Assembly: GCF_030269125.1 (NCBI RefSeq)
Contig: NZ_BSSM01000028.1
Span: forward strand, 1-64,000
Direction of reading: 5' to 3'
DNA length: 64,000 bases
From: Streptomyces hygroscopicus subsp. hygroscopicus
GTDB taxonomy: Bacteria; Actinomycetota; Actinomycetes; Streptomycetales; Streptomycetaceae
A model generated the notes under the pieces. The model worked only from the letters and a program-made list of their open reading frames with translations, did not search any database and was not told the origin of the DNA. Positions within the stretch are counted from its first letter, which is position 1; each line of letters begins with the position of its first letter. Shown piece after piece: positions 43,282 through 52,393 of the stretch. The position numbers were made by a program, and so were the translations under genes.

Positions 43282-44231
43282 GCCGTACCTCCCTGGCGAC
43301 CGGAACCCCAGCTCCTCGGGCCGGCCTCCGTCCGCGCGTGGTACTCCACCGATCCGGCCGTCAGCCGCATGAACGCCTCCTCCAGCGAGGCCTGCCGGGG
43401 ACTCAGCTCGTGCAGCACGATCCCGTGCCGCGCGGCCAGCTCCCCGATCCGCTCGGCCTTGTCGCCCTCCGCCTCCAGCGCGCCGTCCGCCGCCGGGACC
43501 ACGGTGATCCCGGCCTCGTGCAGCGCGTCGAGGAGCCGCTCGGGCTGGGGCGAGCGGACGCGGGCGTAGCTGCGCGCGTGCCGCCGGACGAACTCCGCCA
43601 TGGAGGTGTCCGCGAGCAGCCGGCCCTGCCCGATGACCACCAGATGGTCGGCGGTCTGCGCCATCTCGCTCATCAGATGGGAGGAGACGAACACCGTCCG
43701 GCCCTGCGCGGCCAGCGATTTCATCAGGTTCCGGATCCAGTGGATGCCCTCGGGGTCGAGCCCGTTCACCGGCTCGTCGAACATCAGGACGCGGGGGTCC
43801 CCGAGCAGCGCGGCCGCGATCCCGAGCCGCTGGGCCATGCCGTACGAGAACCCCTTGGCCTTCTGTCGCGCGACGGCCACGAGTCCCACCGTCTCCAGCA
43901 CCTCGCCCACCCGGCCGCGTGGGATGCCGTTGCTCTGCGCGAGGCACAGCAGGTGGTTGTAGGCGCTGCGCCCGCCGTGCACGGCCTTGGCGTCCAGCAG
44001 CGCGCCGATGCACGTCAGCGGGTCGGTCAGCTGCTCGTAGTGCCTGCCGTCGATCCGCACGTCACCGGCGGTGGGATGGTCGAGCCCGAGGATCATCCGC
44101 ATCGTGGTGGACTTCCCGGCCCCGTTCGGCCCCAGGAACCCGGTCACGATGCCCGGCCGCACGGTACACGTCAGACCATCGACGGCCACCTTCTCGCCGT
44201 ACCGCTTGGTCAGCCCGTCCAGCTCGATCAT
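43278..44231 (-). CDS. ABC transporter ATPase (second copy)
   Basis: 317 aa. Walker A GPNGAGKST, signature FSYGMAQRLGIAAAL, Walker B RVLMFDEPVNGLDPEG and SSHLMSEMAQTADH. The accessory domain ends SLEEAFMRLTAGSVEYHA. It differs from the first copy by lacking the long Pro/Gly tail. Substrate unknown; family members handle antibiotics, peptides or export of unknown compounds. Confidence 0.9.
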   Translation of the reverse strand: MIELDGLTKRYGEKVAVDGLTCTVRPGIVTGFLGPNGAGKSTTMRMILGLDHPTAGDVRIDGRHYEQLTDPLTCIGALLDAKAVHGGRSAYNHLLCLAQSNGIPRGRVGEVLETVGLVAVARQKAKGFSYGMAQRLGIAAALLGDPRVLMFDEPVNGLDPEGIHWIRNLMKSLAAQGRTVFVSSHLMSEMAQTADHLVVIGQGRLLADTSMAEFVRRHARSYARVRSPQPERLLDALHEAGITVVPAADGALEAEGDKAERIGELAARHGIVLHELSPRQASLEEAFMRLTAGSVEYHARTEAGPRSWGSGRQGGTA

Positions 44232-44252
44232 GCCGCCACGCTAGAACGTGAC

Positions 44253-44284
44253 AAAGCCCCCTGCCACTTGGGGCAGGGGGCTTT
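44253..44284. terminator. Strong bidirectional terminator before filP
   Basis: Perfect 13-bp stem AAAGCCCCCTGCC / GGCAGGGGGCTTT with a 6-nt loop, giving A- and T-tracts on either side. It ends the filP transcript on the minus strand. Confidence 0.88.
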
Positions 44285-44298
44285 CGAAGCCTCGGTGC

Positions 44299-45234
44299 CT
44301 ACCGGGACTGCTGCGCCGGAACCCCACGGGAAACCGGCTCGTCCTCACCCGTCGAGCCCGCGGCGGCGACGGCGGCGCCGGTGAGCGTCGCCAGCATCTC
44401 GCGCACGTTCGTCAGCTGGGCGTTGATGCTGTCGCGGCGGTTGGTGAGGGCCGCCAGCTCACGCTCGGACTCGGAACGGATGCGGTCCGCCTTGGCATTG
44501 GCGTCGGCCACGATGTCCTCGGCCTGGCGCTGGGCGGTCTCCACCGTCTGGCGGGCGCGGCGCTCGGCGTCGGTGCGCAGCTTCTCCGCCTCCAGGCGCA
44601 GCTGCTCGGCACGGTGCTCGATCTCCGCCAGCCGCTTCTCCGCCTTCTGCTGGCGCGAGGCCAGGTCGCGCTCGGACTGCTCGCGGCGCTTGGCCAGGTT
44701 CGTCTCGAAGTCGGCGGCGGCCTGAGCGGCCTTGGCGCGGGTCTCCTCGAAGAGGGCGTCCGCCTCCTCCCGCTTGGACTGCGCGTCCTTCTGCGCGTCG
44801 GCACGCAGCTGAGAGGCCTCGCCCTTGGCCTTCTCCACGATGCGGGCGCCCTCGTCCTCCGCCTTGGCCTTGCGCTCGGTGGCGTAGGACTCGGCGTCGT
44901 TACGAACCTGCTGGGCGGCCGACTCGGCCAGCTCGCGGTGCTGTTCGGCAGCGCGGCGGGCCTCCTCACGCAGCTCCTTGGCCTCTTCCTCGGCCAGGCG
45001 CAGGATCTTCTCGACCCGGGCGCCGAGACCGGCGTACGACGGCTCGGCGTCGCTCACCTGGGTCTGGGCGTTCTGCGTCTCGAGGTGCAGCTCCTCGATG
45101 CGCTTCTCCAGGGCGGTGATACGGGCGTTGGCCTGGTCACGTTGGGAGACGAGGTTGGAGATACGTTCGTCCACCTGAGCGCGGTCGTACCCACGCCGCA
45201 CAAGCTCGAAGCCGTAGGGGGAAGTGTCGCTCAT
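44299..45234 (-). CDS. filP: Coiled-coil cytoskeletal protein FilP
   Basis: 311 aa. The N-terminal DivIVA-like motif YGFELVRRGYDRAQVDERISNLVSQRDQANARITALEKRIEEL is followed by a ~200-residue coiled coil rich in Ala/Glu/Arg (RRAAEQHRELAESAAQQVRNDAESYATERKAKAEDEGARI). FilP forms intermediate-filament-like networks behind the growing hyphal tip and works with DivIVA and Scy. The Scy gene lies immediately upstream on the same strand, 183 bp away, as in S. coelicolor. Confidence 0.93.
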   Translation of the reverse strand: MSDTSPYGFELVRRGYDRAQVDERISNLVSQRDQANARITALEKRIEELHLETQNAQTQVSDAEPSYAGLGARVEKILRLAEEEAKELREEARRAAEQHRELAESAAQQVRNDAESYATERKAKAEDEGARIVEKAKGEASQLRADAQKDAQSKREEADALFEETRAKAAQAAADFETNLAKRREQSERDLASRQQKAEKRLAEIEHRAEQLRLEAEKLRTDAERRARQTVETAQRQAEDIVADANAKADRIRSESERELAALTNRRDSINAQLTNVREMLATLTGAAVAAAGSTGEDEPVSRGVPAQQSR

Positions 45235-45417
45235 GGGGTTCCTGTCAAATGAGACCGGTGAGGTGATAGGGGGAATCCTAGGCGCCGAAGCGGTGTGTCA
45301 TCGAGCGGATACGTGTTTGATCTGGAGAATGACACCTCTTTTGAGTGGCTGACCGCCGGAGGGCTTGCCAACAAGCAGGGCAAAGCCCTCAGTCGACACC
45401 GAAACACCCCTTGGATG

Positions 45418-48400
45418 CTAGCCGTCTGACGACTTGCCACCCGAACGGGGGGCGCCGACCGTCGCGCCCGCCTTGACCGAGCCGTCCTTGCCGGCACCCG
45501 GCGCCTCGAAGGACTCCAACGCGTCCAGCACGTCCTGGACGCGGGAGATCTCGGCGTTGATGTCCTCGCGCCTGCGCACCAGGACCTCCAGCTCCCGCTT
45601 GCCCTCCTCGACCGAGCGCCGTGCCTCCTGGATCGCCTCCGCCTTCAGCTCCTCGGCCTCCTTGACCAGCCGGGCCTTCTTCTGCTCGGCCTCCTTCAGC
45701 AGACCCTCCGCCTTCTTGACGGCCGCGATGCGCACCTTGCCCGCCTCGGAGTCGGCGTCCGAGAGGATCTCCTTCGCCTTCGCCTGGGCCTTCTCCAACT
45801 GCTCCTCGGCGGCCTTGATGAGCGCGTCGCAGCGGTCGCCGGTGGACTTCATCGTCTCGGCGGCCTCGCGGCGGGCCCGCGCGTGCAGGTCCTCGATCTC
45901 CGCGGTGACCCGCTCGCGCAGCTCCTCGGCCCGCTCCCGGATCGCGGTCGCGTCCCGGCGGGCGCCGACCAGCAGCTCGTCCGCGTCCGTGCGGGCCTTC
46001 TCGACCAGCGAGTTGCCCTCGATGGTCGACTCGGAGACGATCCGCTCCGCCTCGGCGCGGGCCGCGCCCACCATGGTGTCGGCCTGCGCCTCGGCGTCCG
46101 CCGTGGTCTTCAGCGCCTGCTGCTGCGCCTCGGTGAGCAGCTTGTCCGCCTCGGCCGTGGTCTCGCCGATGAGCTTGTCGACCTGCTCCGCCGCCTCCGA
46201 ACGCCGCTTGTTCGCGTCCTTGCGGGCCTCGTCCAGGGTCCGCTCGGCCTCCTTGCGCGCCGTACCGACGAGCCGCTCGGCCGCCGCCTCCGCGTCCGCC
46301 CTGACCCGCTCGGCCTCGGCCCGCATCTGCTCGGCGTGCGCCTGCGCGGAACCCACGGTCTCGGCGGCCTCGGCCCGCAGCCGCTCCGCCTCCGTGGTGG
46401 CCTCGCCGACCAGCTGATCGGCGGCGGCCCGCGCCTTCGCCCGCACGCGTTCGGCCTCGGCCACGGACTCGGAGCGCACGCGCTCGGCCTCGGCCACGGA
46501 CTCGGAGCGCACGCGCTCGGCCTCGGCCACGGACTCGGAGCGCACGCGCTCGGCCTCCGCCGCGGTCTCCGTCTGGAGCCGCTCCGCCTCCGCGACCGTC
46601 TCCGTCTGGAGAAGCTCGGCCTCCTTGCGCGCCTCCGTGATGAGGGTGTCCGCCTGCGTCGCCGCGTCCGAACGGATGCGGTTGGCGTCCTCGCGGGCGT
46701 CCGCCCGGGTCCGGGCCGCCGCCTGGTCCGCCTCGGCCAGCGCGTCCGACGCCTCGGTACGCACCCGCTGCGCGTACTCGCCCGCGTCCGCACGCAGCCG
46801 CTCGGCCTCCGCCGTCGCCTCCGCGAGGGCGCGCTCGGCCAGCGCACGCGCCGCCTCGGCCTCCTCGCGCGCCTCCTGCCGCAGCCGCCCGGCGTCCTCG
46901 CCGGCCCGCTCCCGCTCGGCGTGCGCGTCGGCCCGCAGCCGGTCGGCCTCCTCCTCGGCCTCCCGCTTCGTACGCTCCGCCGCGTGCTCGGCGGCCGAAC
47001 GCAGGCCCGCGATCTCCTCCTGCGCCTGCTCGTGCAGCCCCGCCACGGAGTCCCGCACCTGCTGCGCGTGCTGGTCGGCCGCGGAGACCATCTCACCGGC
47101 CCGCCGCTCGGCCTCCTCGACCAGACGGACCGCCTCGGCCTGCGCGTCCTCGACCCGCTTGCGCGCCGAGGCCAGCAGCTCCTCGCTCTGCTCCCGCGCC
47201 CGTCGGCGCTCCTCGTCGGCCTCCTCGCGGGCCGCGCCGAGCAGCTCCTCGGCCTCGCGCCGGCGCCGGGCGGCCTCCTCCTGCGCGGCGGTCAGCGTCT
47301 CGGACGCCTCGGCGGCGAGCCGCTCGGCGGCGGCCTGCGCCTCCGCGCGCACCCGGTCGGCGCTCTCCTGCGCCTCCGTCTTCAGCCGCTCCGCCTCGGC
47401 CGCGGCCTCCGTGCGCAGCCGTACGGCGACGGCCTCGCCCTCGGCGCGGGACGCGGCCGCGTCGGCCGCGGCCTCGTTGCGCAGCCGGTCCGCCTCGGTC
47501 TCGGCCTGCTCCTGGAGCGTCCGGATGCGCTCGGCGGCCTCGGCGCGCAGCCGCTCGGCCTCCTCCGCGGCCTCCTTGCGGATCCGCGCGGCCTGCGCGC
47601 GGGCGTCCGTGAGCGCCTGCTCGGCCGACGTCAGCCGCTCCTGCGCCTCGTCACCCAGTCGGGTCAGTTCCTCGGCGGCCTCCGCGCGCCGCGCCTCGAC
47701 CGCCTTGTCGGTCTCCTCGCGCAGCTCCTGGGCCGCCTTCTCGGCCTCCGCCCTGACGGACCCGGCCCGCTCGTCGGCCTCGGTGCGCAGCCGCTCGGCC
47801 TCCGCGCGGGCGCGCTCCAGCGTCTCCTCGGCCTGCCGGCGCAGCGCCGTGGCGCGCTCGATGGCCTCGGTGCGCACCTTCTCGCTGTCGGCGGTCGCCT
47901 TCTGCCGCAGCTCGTCGGCGTCCGCCTTGGCCTTGGCCAGCAGCTCCTCGGCGGACTTGGCCGCCTCCTCGATCTTGGTGACCGACTCCCGGCGGGCCTC
48001 CGCCCGGATCGACTCGCCCTCGGCCACCGCGTCGGACCGCAGCTGCTCGGCCTCGTCGCGCAGCCGGCGCGCCTCCTCCTGCAGCTCGACCGTCTTGGCG
48101 CGGTACTCCTCGGTGTCGTCCTTCGCCGCGCCCTTGAGCTGCTCGGCGATGTCGTGCGCCTCGGCCCGCAGCCGGTCCGCCTCGGCCTCGGCCTCCTTGC
48201 GGATCCGGTCGGCCTTCTCGGCGGCGGCCCTGGTGGTCTTCTGGGCGTCCTCCGACGCCTTGTTGAGGACCTCCTCGGCGGTCCTGGCCGCCTTGGACAG
48301 CTGCGAGGCCGTCTCCTCGGCGGTGACCGTCCGGGCCTTCTCCACGGCCTCGGCGACGATCTTCTCCGCCTCGGCGCGGGCGTCCGCCACCAGCTGCTCG

Positions 48401-49398
48401 GCCTCCGAGCGGGTGGTCTCGGCCTCCTTGGTGGCCTCCGCGACCAGCCGCGCGACCTGCTCCTTGGCGGTGCGGGTGCGCGTCTCGTTGGCCGCCTCGG
48501 CGCCCGCCAACCTCTTGGCGGCGGCCTCCTCGGCCTCGGTGACCAGCTTCTCGGCCTCGGACTGCGCCTTGCGCAGCGCCTCCTCCGCCTCGGCCATCCG
48601 CTTCTCGGCGGCCCGGCTCAGCTCCGTCGCCTGCCGGCGGGCGGCGTCCGACTCGGTGGCCGTGGTGGTGCGCAGCCGCTCGGCGTGCTCGGTGGCCTCC
48701 TGGGCCTGCGTGGACGCCGCGTTCAGCAGCCGCTCGGCGTCGGTGCGGGCCCGGCGCAGGATCTGCTCGGCCTCGGCGCGGGCCTCCTCGGCCTCGCCGC
48801 GCAGCCGGTCCCGGGCCTCCCGGGTCAGCCGCTCGGCCTCCGCGCGGGCGGCGGCCATCGCCTGCTCGGCCTCCGCGCGGGACTCGTCGAGCAGCCGGCG
48901 GGCCTGCTGCTCCGTACGGGCGCGCAGCTGCTCCGCCCATGCCACGTTCTCGTTGACGTGCGACTCGACGGTCGCCCTGCGCTCGGCCAGCTCCTGGTCC
49001 AGCTGCTGGCGCCGGGTCACCGCCTCCTGGTGCAGCTCGGCCTGGAGCCGGGCGGCCTGCTCGGCGTGCTCCTGGAGGATCCGCTGGGTCTGCGCGCGGA
49101 CCTGGCTCAGCTCGCGCTCGGCGTCCTGCCGCAGCTGCTCCGCCTGCATCTGGGCATTGCGGAGCAACTGTTCGGCCTGATAGCCGATGTCGCCGCCGTC
49201 GAAGGCGGGACGGGTCATCAGGGTGCGGCGCGCCTCGTGCAGCTTGGCGCGCAGCACCTCGACCTGGTAGCCGAGGTCCTCGGCGTGCTGGATCGCCTTC
49301 TCCCGCTCGGTCCTCAGCCGCTTCATATCGGCCTCGAACCGAGAGAGGTGGTCGACGTCAGCCGCCGGCTCTCGCTCCTGGCTCTCGTAGCCCCGCAC
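45418..49398 (-). CDS. scy: Polarity scaffold Scy (long hendecad coiled coil)
   Basis: 1326 aa, the size I recall for S. coelicolor Scy. A short head with a heptad coiled coil (HLSRFEADMKRLRTEREKAIQHAEDLG) precedes ~1100 residues dominated by an 11-residue (hendecad) periodicity: blocks such as AEAERLRTEA and EEARAEAEQIL repeat throughout. The C-terminal KRELEVLVRRREDINAEISRVQDVLDALE matches FilP's end. Scy assembles the tip-organising centre with DivIVA and FilP. Internally there are 33-bp near-identical DNA repeats (46442-46559). Length is prone to vary by slippage. The start at 49398 has no strong ribosome binding site. Confidence 0.95.
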   Translation of the reverse strand: MRGYESQEREPAADVDHLSRFEADMKRLRTEREKAIQHAEDLGYQVEVLRAKLHEARRTLMTRPAFDGGDIGYQAEQLLRNAQMQAEQLRQDAERELSQVRAQTQRILQEHAEQAARLQAELHQEAVTRRQQLDQELAERRATVESHVNENVAWAEQLRARTEQQARRLLDESRAEAEQAMAAARAEAERLTREARDRLRGEAEEARAEAEQILRRARTDAERLLNAASTQAQEATEHAERLRTTTATESDAARRQATELSRAAEKRMAEAEEALRKAQSEAEKLVTEAEEAAAKRLAGAEAANETRTRTAKEQVARLVAEATKEAETTRSEAEQLVADARAEAEKIVAEAVEKARTVTAEETASQLSKAARTAEEVLNKASEDAQKTTRAAAEKADRIRKEAEAEADRLRAEAHDIAEQLKGAAKDDTEEYRAKTVELQEEARRLRDEAEQLRSDAVAEGESIRAEARRESVTKIEEAAKSAEELLAKAKADADELRQKATADSEKVRTEAIERATALRRQAEETLERARAEAERLRTEADERAGSVRAEAEKAAQELREETDKAVEARRAEAAEELTRLGDEAQERLTSAEQALTDARAQAARIRKEAAEEAERLRAEAAERIRTLQEQAETEADRLRNEAAADAAASRAEGEAVAVRLRTEAAAEAERLKTEAQESADRVRAEAQAAAERLAAEASETLTAAQEEAARRRREAEELLGAAREEADEERRRAREQSEELLASARKRVEDAQAEAVRLVEEAERRAGEMVSAADQHAQQVRDSVAGLHEQAQEEIAGLRSAAEHAAERTKREAEEEADRLRADAHAERERAGEDAGRLRQEAREEAEAARALAERALAEATAEAERLRADAGEYAQRVRTEASDALAEADQAAARTRADAREDANRIRSDAATQADTLITEARKEAELLQTETVAEAERLQTETAAEAERVRSESVAEAERVRSESVAEAERVRSESVAEAERVRAKARAAADQLVGEATTEAERLRAEAAETVGSAQAHAEQMRAEAERVRADAEAAAERLVGTARKEAERTLDEARKDANKRRSEAAEQVDKLIGETTAEADKLLTEAQQQALKTTADAEAQADTMVGAARAEAERIVSESTIEGNSLVEKARTDADELLVGARRDATAIRERAEELRERVTAEIEDLHARARREAAETMKSTGDRCDALIKAAEEQLEKAQAKAKEILSDADSEAGKVRIAAVKKAEGLLKEAEQKKARLVKEAEELKAEAIQEARRSVEEGKRELEVLVRRREDINAEISRVQDVLDALESFEAPGAGKDGSVKAGATVGAPRSGGKSSDG
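46442..46559 (-). repeat. 33-bp tandem repeats inside scy
   Basis: Three consecutive 33-bp units (46442, 46475, 46508) and a partial fourth (46541-46559), differing by single bases, encode the hendecad VAEAERVRSES. The period of 33 bp equals one 11-residue coiled-coil repeat, so unit gain or loss keeps frame and phase. Confidence 0.9.
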
Positions 49399-49607
49399 TG
49401 CGCGGTCCCATCCGTCCCCTGGTCAGCTTCTCGAACGAGCCACGTCCAACCGCCGAACGGGGCCCCCGGGGAAATGGTGTCAGATCAACGGTGGAGCACC
49501 GGCTGCTGCCCCGACGCACGTCCCCCGAAACCCGGACCCCGGCATGCGGCCGCCCCAGAGGTTCGGGGACGACCGCCCCCAACCCTACCGGCCCTTATGT
49601 ACGGTGG

Positions 49608-50048
49608 TCAGTGCTCGGCGGACTCAACCGGGGCCGAAGTCACCAGTTCCGTGAGGACTCCATGGCAGTCCTTGGGGTGCAGGAAGGTGATCCGGGACCC
49701 CATGGAGCCGCGCCGCGGCTCGTCGTAGAGCACCCGCACGCCCTTGCCGCGGATGTCCTCGGAGTCGGCGTCGACGTCCGCCGTGCCGAAGGCGATGTGG
49801 TGCACGCCCTCGCCGTTCTTGGCCAGCCACTTGCCGACCGCGGAGTCCTCGCGGGTCGGTTCCAGCAGCTGGAGGTAGGAGGCACCGCCGTCGGAGGTCT
49901 CGTTGATCTTGAGCATGGCCTCGCGCACGCCCTGTTCCTCGTTGACTTCGGTGTGGAACACCTCGAAGCCGTACGTGGCCCGGTAGAACTCGACAGTGGC
50001 GTCGAGGTCGTGGCAGGCGATCCCGATGTGGTCGATTCGCGTCAGCAT
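49608..50048 (-). CDS. mce: Methylmalonyl-CoA epimerase
   Basis: 146 aa vicinal-oxygen-chelate enzyme that interconverts (2R)- and (2S)-methylmalonyl-CoA. MLTRIDHIGIACHDLDATVEFYRATYGF carries the first metal histidine, and GEGVHHIAFGTAD the second; the C-terminal end ITFLHPKDCHGVLTELV holds the catalytic glutamate. It is transcribed divergently from the thiolase. It links propionate catabolism to the B12-dependent mutase. Confidence 0.94.
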   Translation of the reverse strand: MLTRIDHIGIACHDLDATVEFYRATYGFEVFHTEVNEEQGVREAMLKINETSDGGASYLQLLEPTREDSAVGKWLAKNGEGVHHIAFGTADVDADSEDIRGKGVRVLYDEPRRGSMGSRITFLHPKDCHGVLTELVTSAPVESAEH

Positions 50049-50197
50049 GGTTTCAGTGCAGCGCTAAGGCGGTGGTTACGCAACGTGCGCGCGATCACAC
50101 CGACAGAGCGATGACGGCACTGAGTGACTCTCAGTACATTCGATGTAAACCCTCGTTCACTCCTCGGCTCTGCGTAGCTGGAAGGGGATCGCACCTC

Positions 50198-51397
50198 ATG
50201 TCTTCTGGAACGAACAGCTCGGTGATCGTCGCGGGCGCCCGTACGCCCATGGGACGACTGCTCGGCTCCCTGAAGTCCTTCTCCGCGGCCGACCTGGGCG
50301 GTTTCGCCATCAAGGCCGCCCTGGACCGCGCCGGCATCGGCGGTGACCAGGTGCAGTACGTGATCATGGGCCAGGTGCTGCAGGCCGGCGCCGGCCAGAT
50401 CCCGGCCCGCCAGGCCGCCGTCAAGGGCGGCATCCCGATGAGCGTCCCGGCCCTCACCGTCAACAAGGTGTGCCTCTCCGGACTGGACGCCATCGCCCTG
50501 GCCGACCAGCTGATCCGCGCCGGCGAGTTCGACATCGTCGTGGCGGGCGGCATGGAGTCCATGACCAACGCGCCGCACCTGCTGCCCAAGTCCCGTGAGG
50601 GCTACAAGTACGGCTCGATCGAGATGCTCGACTCGATGGCCCACGACGGTCTGACCGACTCCTTCGAGAACATCGCCATGGGCGAGTCGACCGAGCACCA
50701 CAACACCCGCCTCGGCATCGGCCGCCTCGCACAGGACGAGATCGGCGCCCTCTCCCACCAGCGGGCCGCCGCCGCGCAGAAGAACGGCGTGTTCGAGGCC
50801 GAGATCACCCCCGTGGAGATCCCGCAGCGCAAGGGTGACCCGATCCTGTTCAGCAAGGACGAGGGCATCCGCGCCGACACCACCGTGGAGACGCTGGGCA
50901 AGCTGCGCCCGTCCTTCACCAAGGACGGCACCATCACCGCCGGCACCTCCTCGCAGATCTCCGACGGTGCCGCCGCCGTGGTCGTGATGAGCAAGGCCAA
51001 GGCCGAGGAGCTGGGCCTGGAGTGGCTCGCCGAGATCGGCGCGCACGGCAACGTGGCGGGCCCGGACAACTCGCTGCACTCCCAGCCGTCCAACGCCATC
51101 CTCAACGCCCTCAAGAAGGAGGGCCGCGAGGTCGCCGACCTCGACCTGATCGAGATCAACGAGGCGTTCGCCTCCGTCACCGTGCAGTCAATGAAGGACC
51201 TCGGTGTTTCCACGGAAAAGGTGAACGTCAACGGCGGCGCGATCGCGCTCGGCCACCCGATCGGCATGTCCGGCGCCCGCCTCGTGCTCCACTTGGCGCT
51301 GGAGCTCAAGCGCCGGGGCGGCGGCATCGGCGCGGCCGCGCTGTGCGGTGGCGGCGGCCAGGGTGACGCCCTGATCGTGCGGGTACCGAAGGCCTGA
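50198..51397 (+). CDS. Acetyl-CoA C-acetyltransferase (thiolase)
   Basis: 399 aa. It condenses two acetyl-CoA to acetoacetyl-CoA or cleaves it. Nucleophile C92 in NKVCLSGLDA, GHPIGMSGAR histidine and second cysteine C383 in ALCGGGGQGDA. ATG 50198 follows GGAAGGGGA. An in-frame start at 50072 would add 42 unsupported residues. It is 39 bp upstream of meaB and probably co-transcribed. With the 3-hydroxybutyryl-CoA dehydrogenase it supplies C4 acyl-CoA. Confidence 0.94.
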   Translation: MSSGTNSSVIVAGARTPMGRLLGSLKSFSAADLGGFAIKAALDRAGIGGDQVQYVIMGQVLQAGAGQIPARQAAVKGGIPMSVPALTVNKVCLSGLDAIALADQLIRAGEFDIVVAGGMESMTNAPHLLPKSREGYKYGSIEMLDSMAHDGLTDSFENIAMGESTEHHNTRLGIGRLAQDEIGALSHQRAAAAQKNGVFEAEITPVEIPQRKGDPILFSKDEGIRADTTVETLGKLRPSFTKDGTITAGTSSQISDGAAAVVVMSKAKAEELGLEWLAEIGAHGNVAGPDNSLHSQPSNAILNALKKEGREVADLDLIEINEAFASVTVQSMKDLGVSTEKVNVNGGAIALGHPIGMSGARLVLHLALELKRRGGGIGAAALCGGGGQGDALIVRVPKA

Positions 51398-51436
51398 GCC
51401 CTTCCGTCAGGTCGGTGAAGTGAACGGAGCTGTGTG

Positions 51437-52393
51437 ATGCAGGACGTCTCCTCTCTGGTGGCCCAGGCGAGGGAAGGCCGGCCGCGGGCCGTGGCCCGGC
51501 TGATCTCCCTGGTGGAGGGGGCGTCCCCGCAGCTCAGGGAGGTCATGGCGGCGCTGGCCCCGCTGACCGGCAACGCCTATGTGGTGGGCCTGACCGGCTC
51601 GCCGGGCGTCGGCAAGTCGACCTCCACGTCCGCGCTCGTCGCGGCCTACCGCAAGCAGGGCAAGCGGGTCGGCGTCCTGGCCGTCGACCCGTCCTCGCCC
51701 TTCTCCGGCGGCGCCCTGCTGGGCGACCGCGTGCGCATGGCGGAGCACGCCTCGGACCCCGGCGTCTACATCCGCTCCATGGCCACCCGGGGCCACCTCG
51801 GCGGCCTCGCCTGGTCCGCCCCGCAGGCGATCCGCGTCCTGGACGCGGCCGGCTGCGACGTGGTCCTGGTCGAGACGGTCGGCGTGGGCCAGTCGGAGGT
51901 GGAGATCGCCGCCCAGGCGGACACCTCCGTGGTGCTGCTGGCGCCGGGCATGGGCGACGGCATCCAGGCCGCCAAGGCGGGCATCCTGGAGATCGGCGAC
52001 GTCTACGTCGTCAACAAGGCGGACCGGGACGGCGCCGACGCCACCGCCCGCGAGCTGAACCACATGCTGGGCCTCGGCGAGGCCCGCAGGCCGGGTGACT
52101 GGCGGCCGCCGATCGTGAAGACGGTCGCGTCCCGCGCCGAGGGCGTGGACGAACTGGTCGAGGCCCTGGAGAAGCACCGCGCCTGGATGGAGGAGCACGG
52201 CGTCCTCACCGAACGCCGGCGCGCCCGCGCGTCCCGCGAGGTGGAGACCATCGCGGTCACGGCCCTGCGCCGACGCATCGGCGACCTCCACGGCGACCGC
52301 CGCCTCAGCGCCCTCGCGGAACGGATCGTCGCCGGCGAACTCGACCCCTACCGCGCGGCGGACGACCTGGTGGCAGGCCTTACGGAGCACTGA
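51437..52393 (+). CDS. meaB: Methylmalonyl-CoA mutase-associated GTPase MeaB
   Basis: 318 aa G3E-type P-loop GTPase that guards and loads adenosylcobalamin mutases. P-loop GSPGVGKST, switch region AVDPSSPFSGGALLGDRVRM, DVVLVETVGVGQSE and the guanine-specificity NKADRDGAD are all intact. The C-terminal dimer arm (RARASREVETIAVTALRRRIGDL) is present. ATG 51437 has GGAG 7 bp upstream. Its client is probably the mutase that starts at 63404. Confidence 0.94.
   Translation: MQDVSSLVAQAREGRPRAVARLISLVEGASPQLREVMAALAPLTGNAYVVGLTGSPGVGKSTSTSALVAAYRKQGKRVGVLAVDPSSPFSGGALLGDRVRMAEHASDPGVYIRSMATRGHLGGLAWSAPQAIRVLDAAGCDVVLVETVGVGQSEVEIAAQADTSVVLLAPGMGDGIQAAKAGILEIGDVYVVNKADRDGADATARELNHMLGLGEARRPGDWRPPIVKTVASRAEGVDELVEALEKHRAWMEEHGVLTERRRARASREVETIAVTALRRRIGDLHGDRRLSALAERIVAGELDPYRAADDLVAGLTEH

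Noticed and set aside
45883..49728. 1281-codon plus-strand frame opposite scy
   Set aside because: It is a mirror of the biased codons of the coiled coil, Leu/Arg/Gly low complexity, with no start signal.
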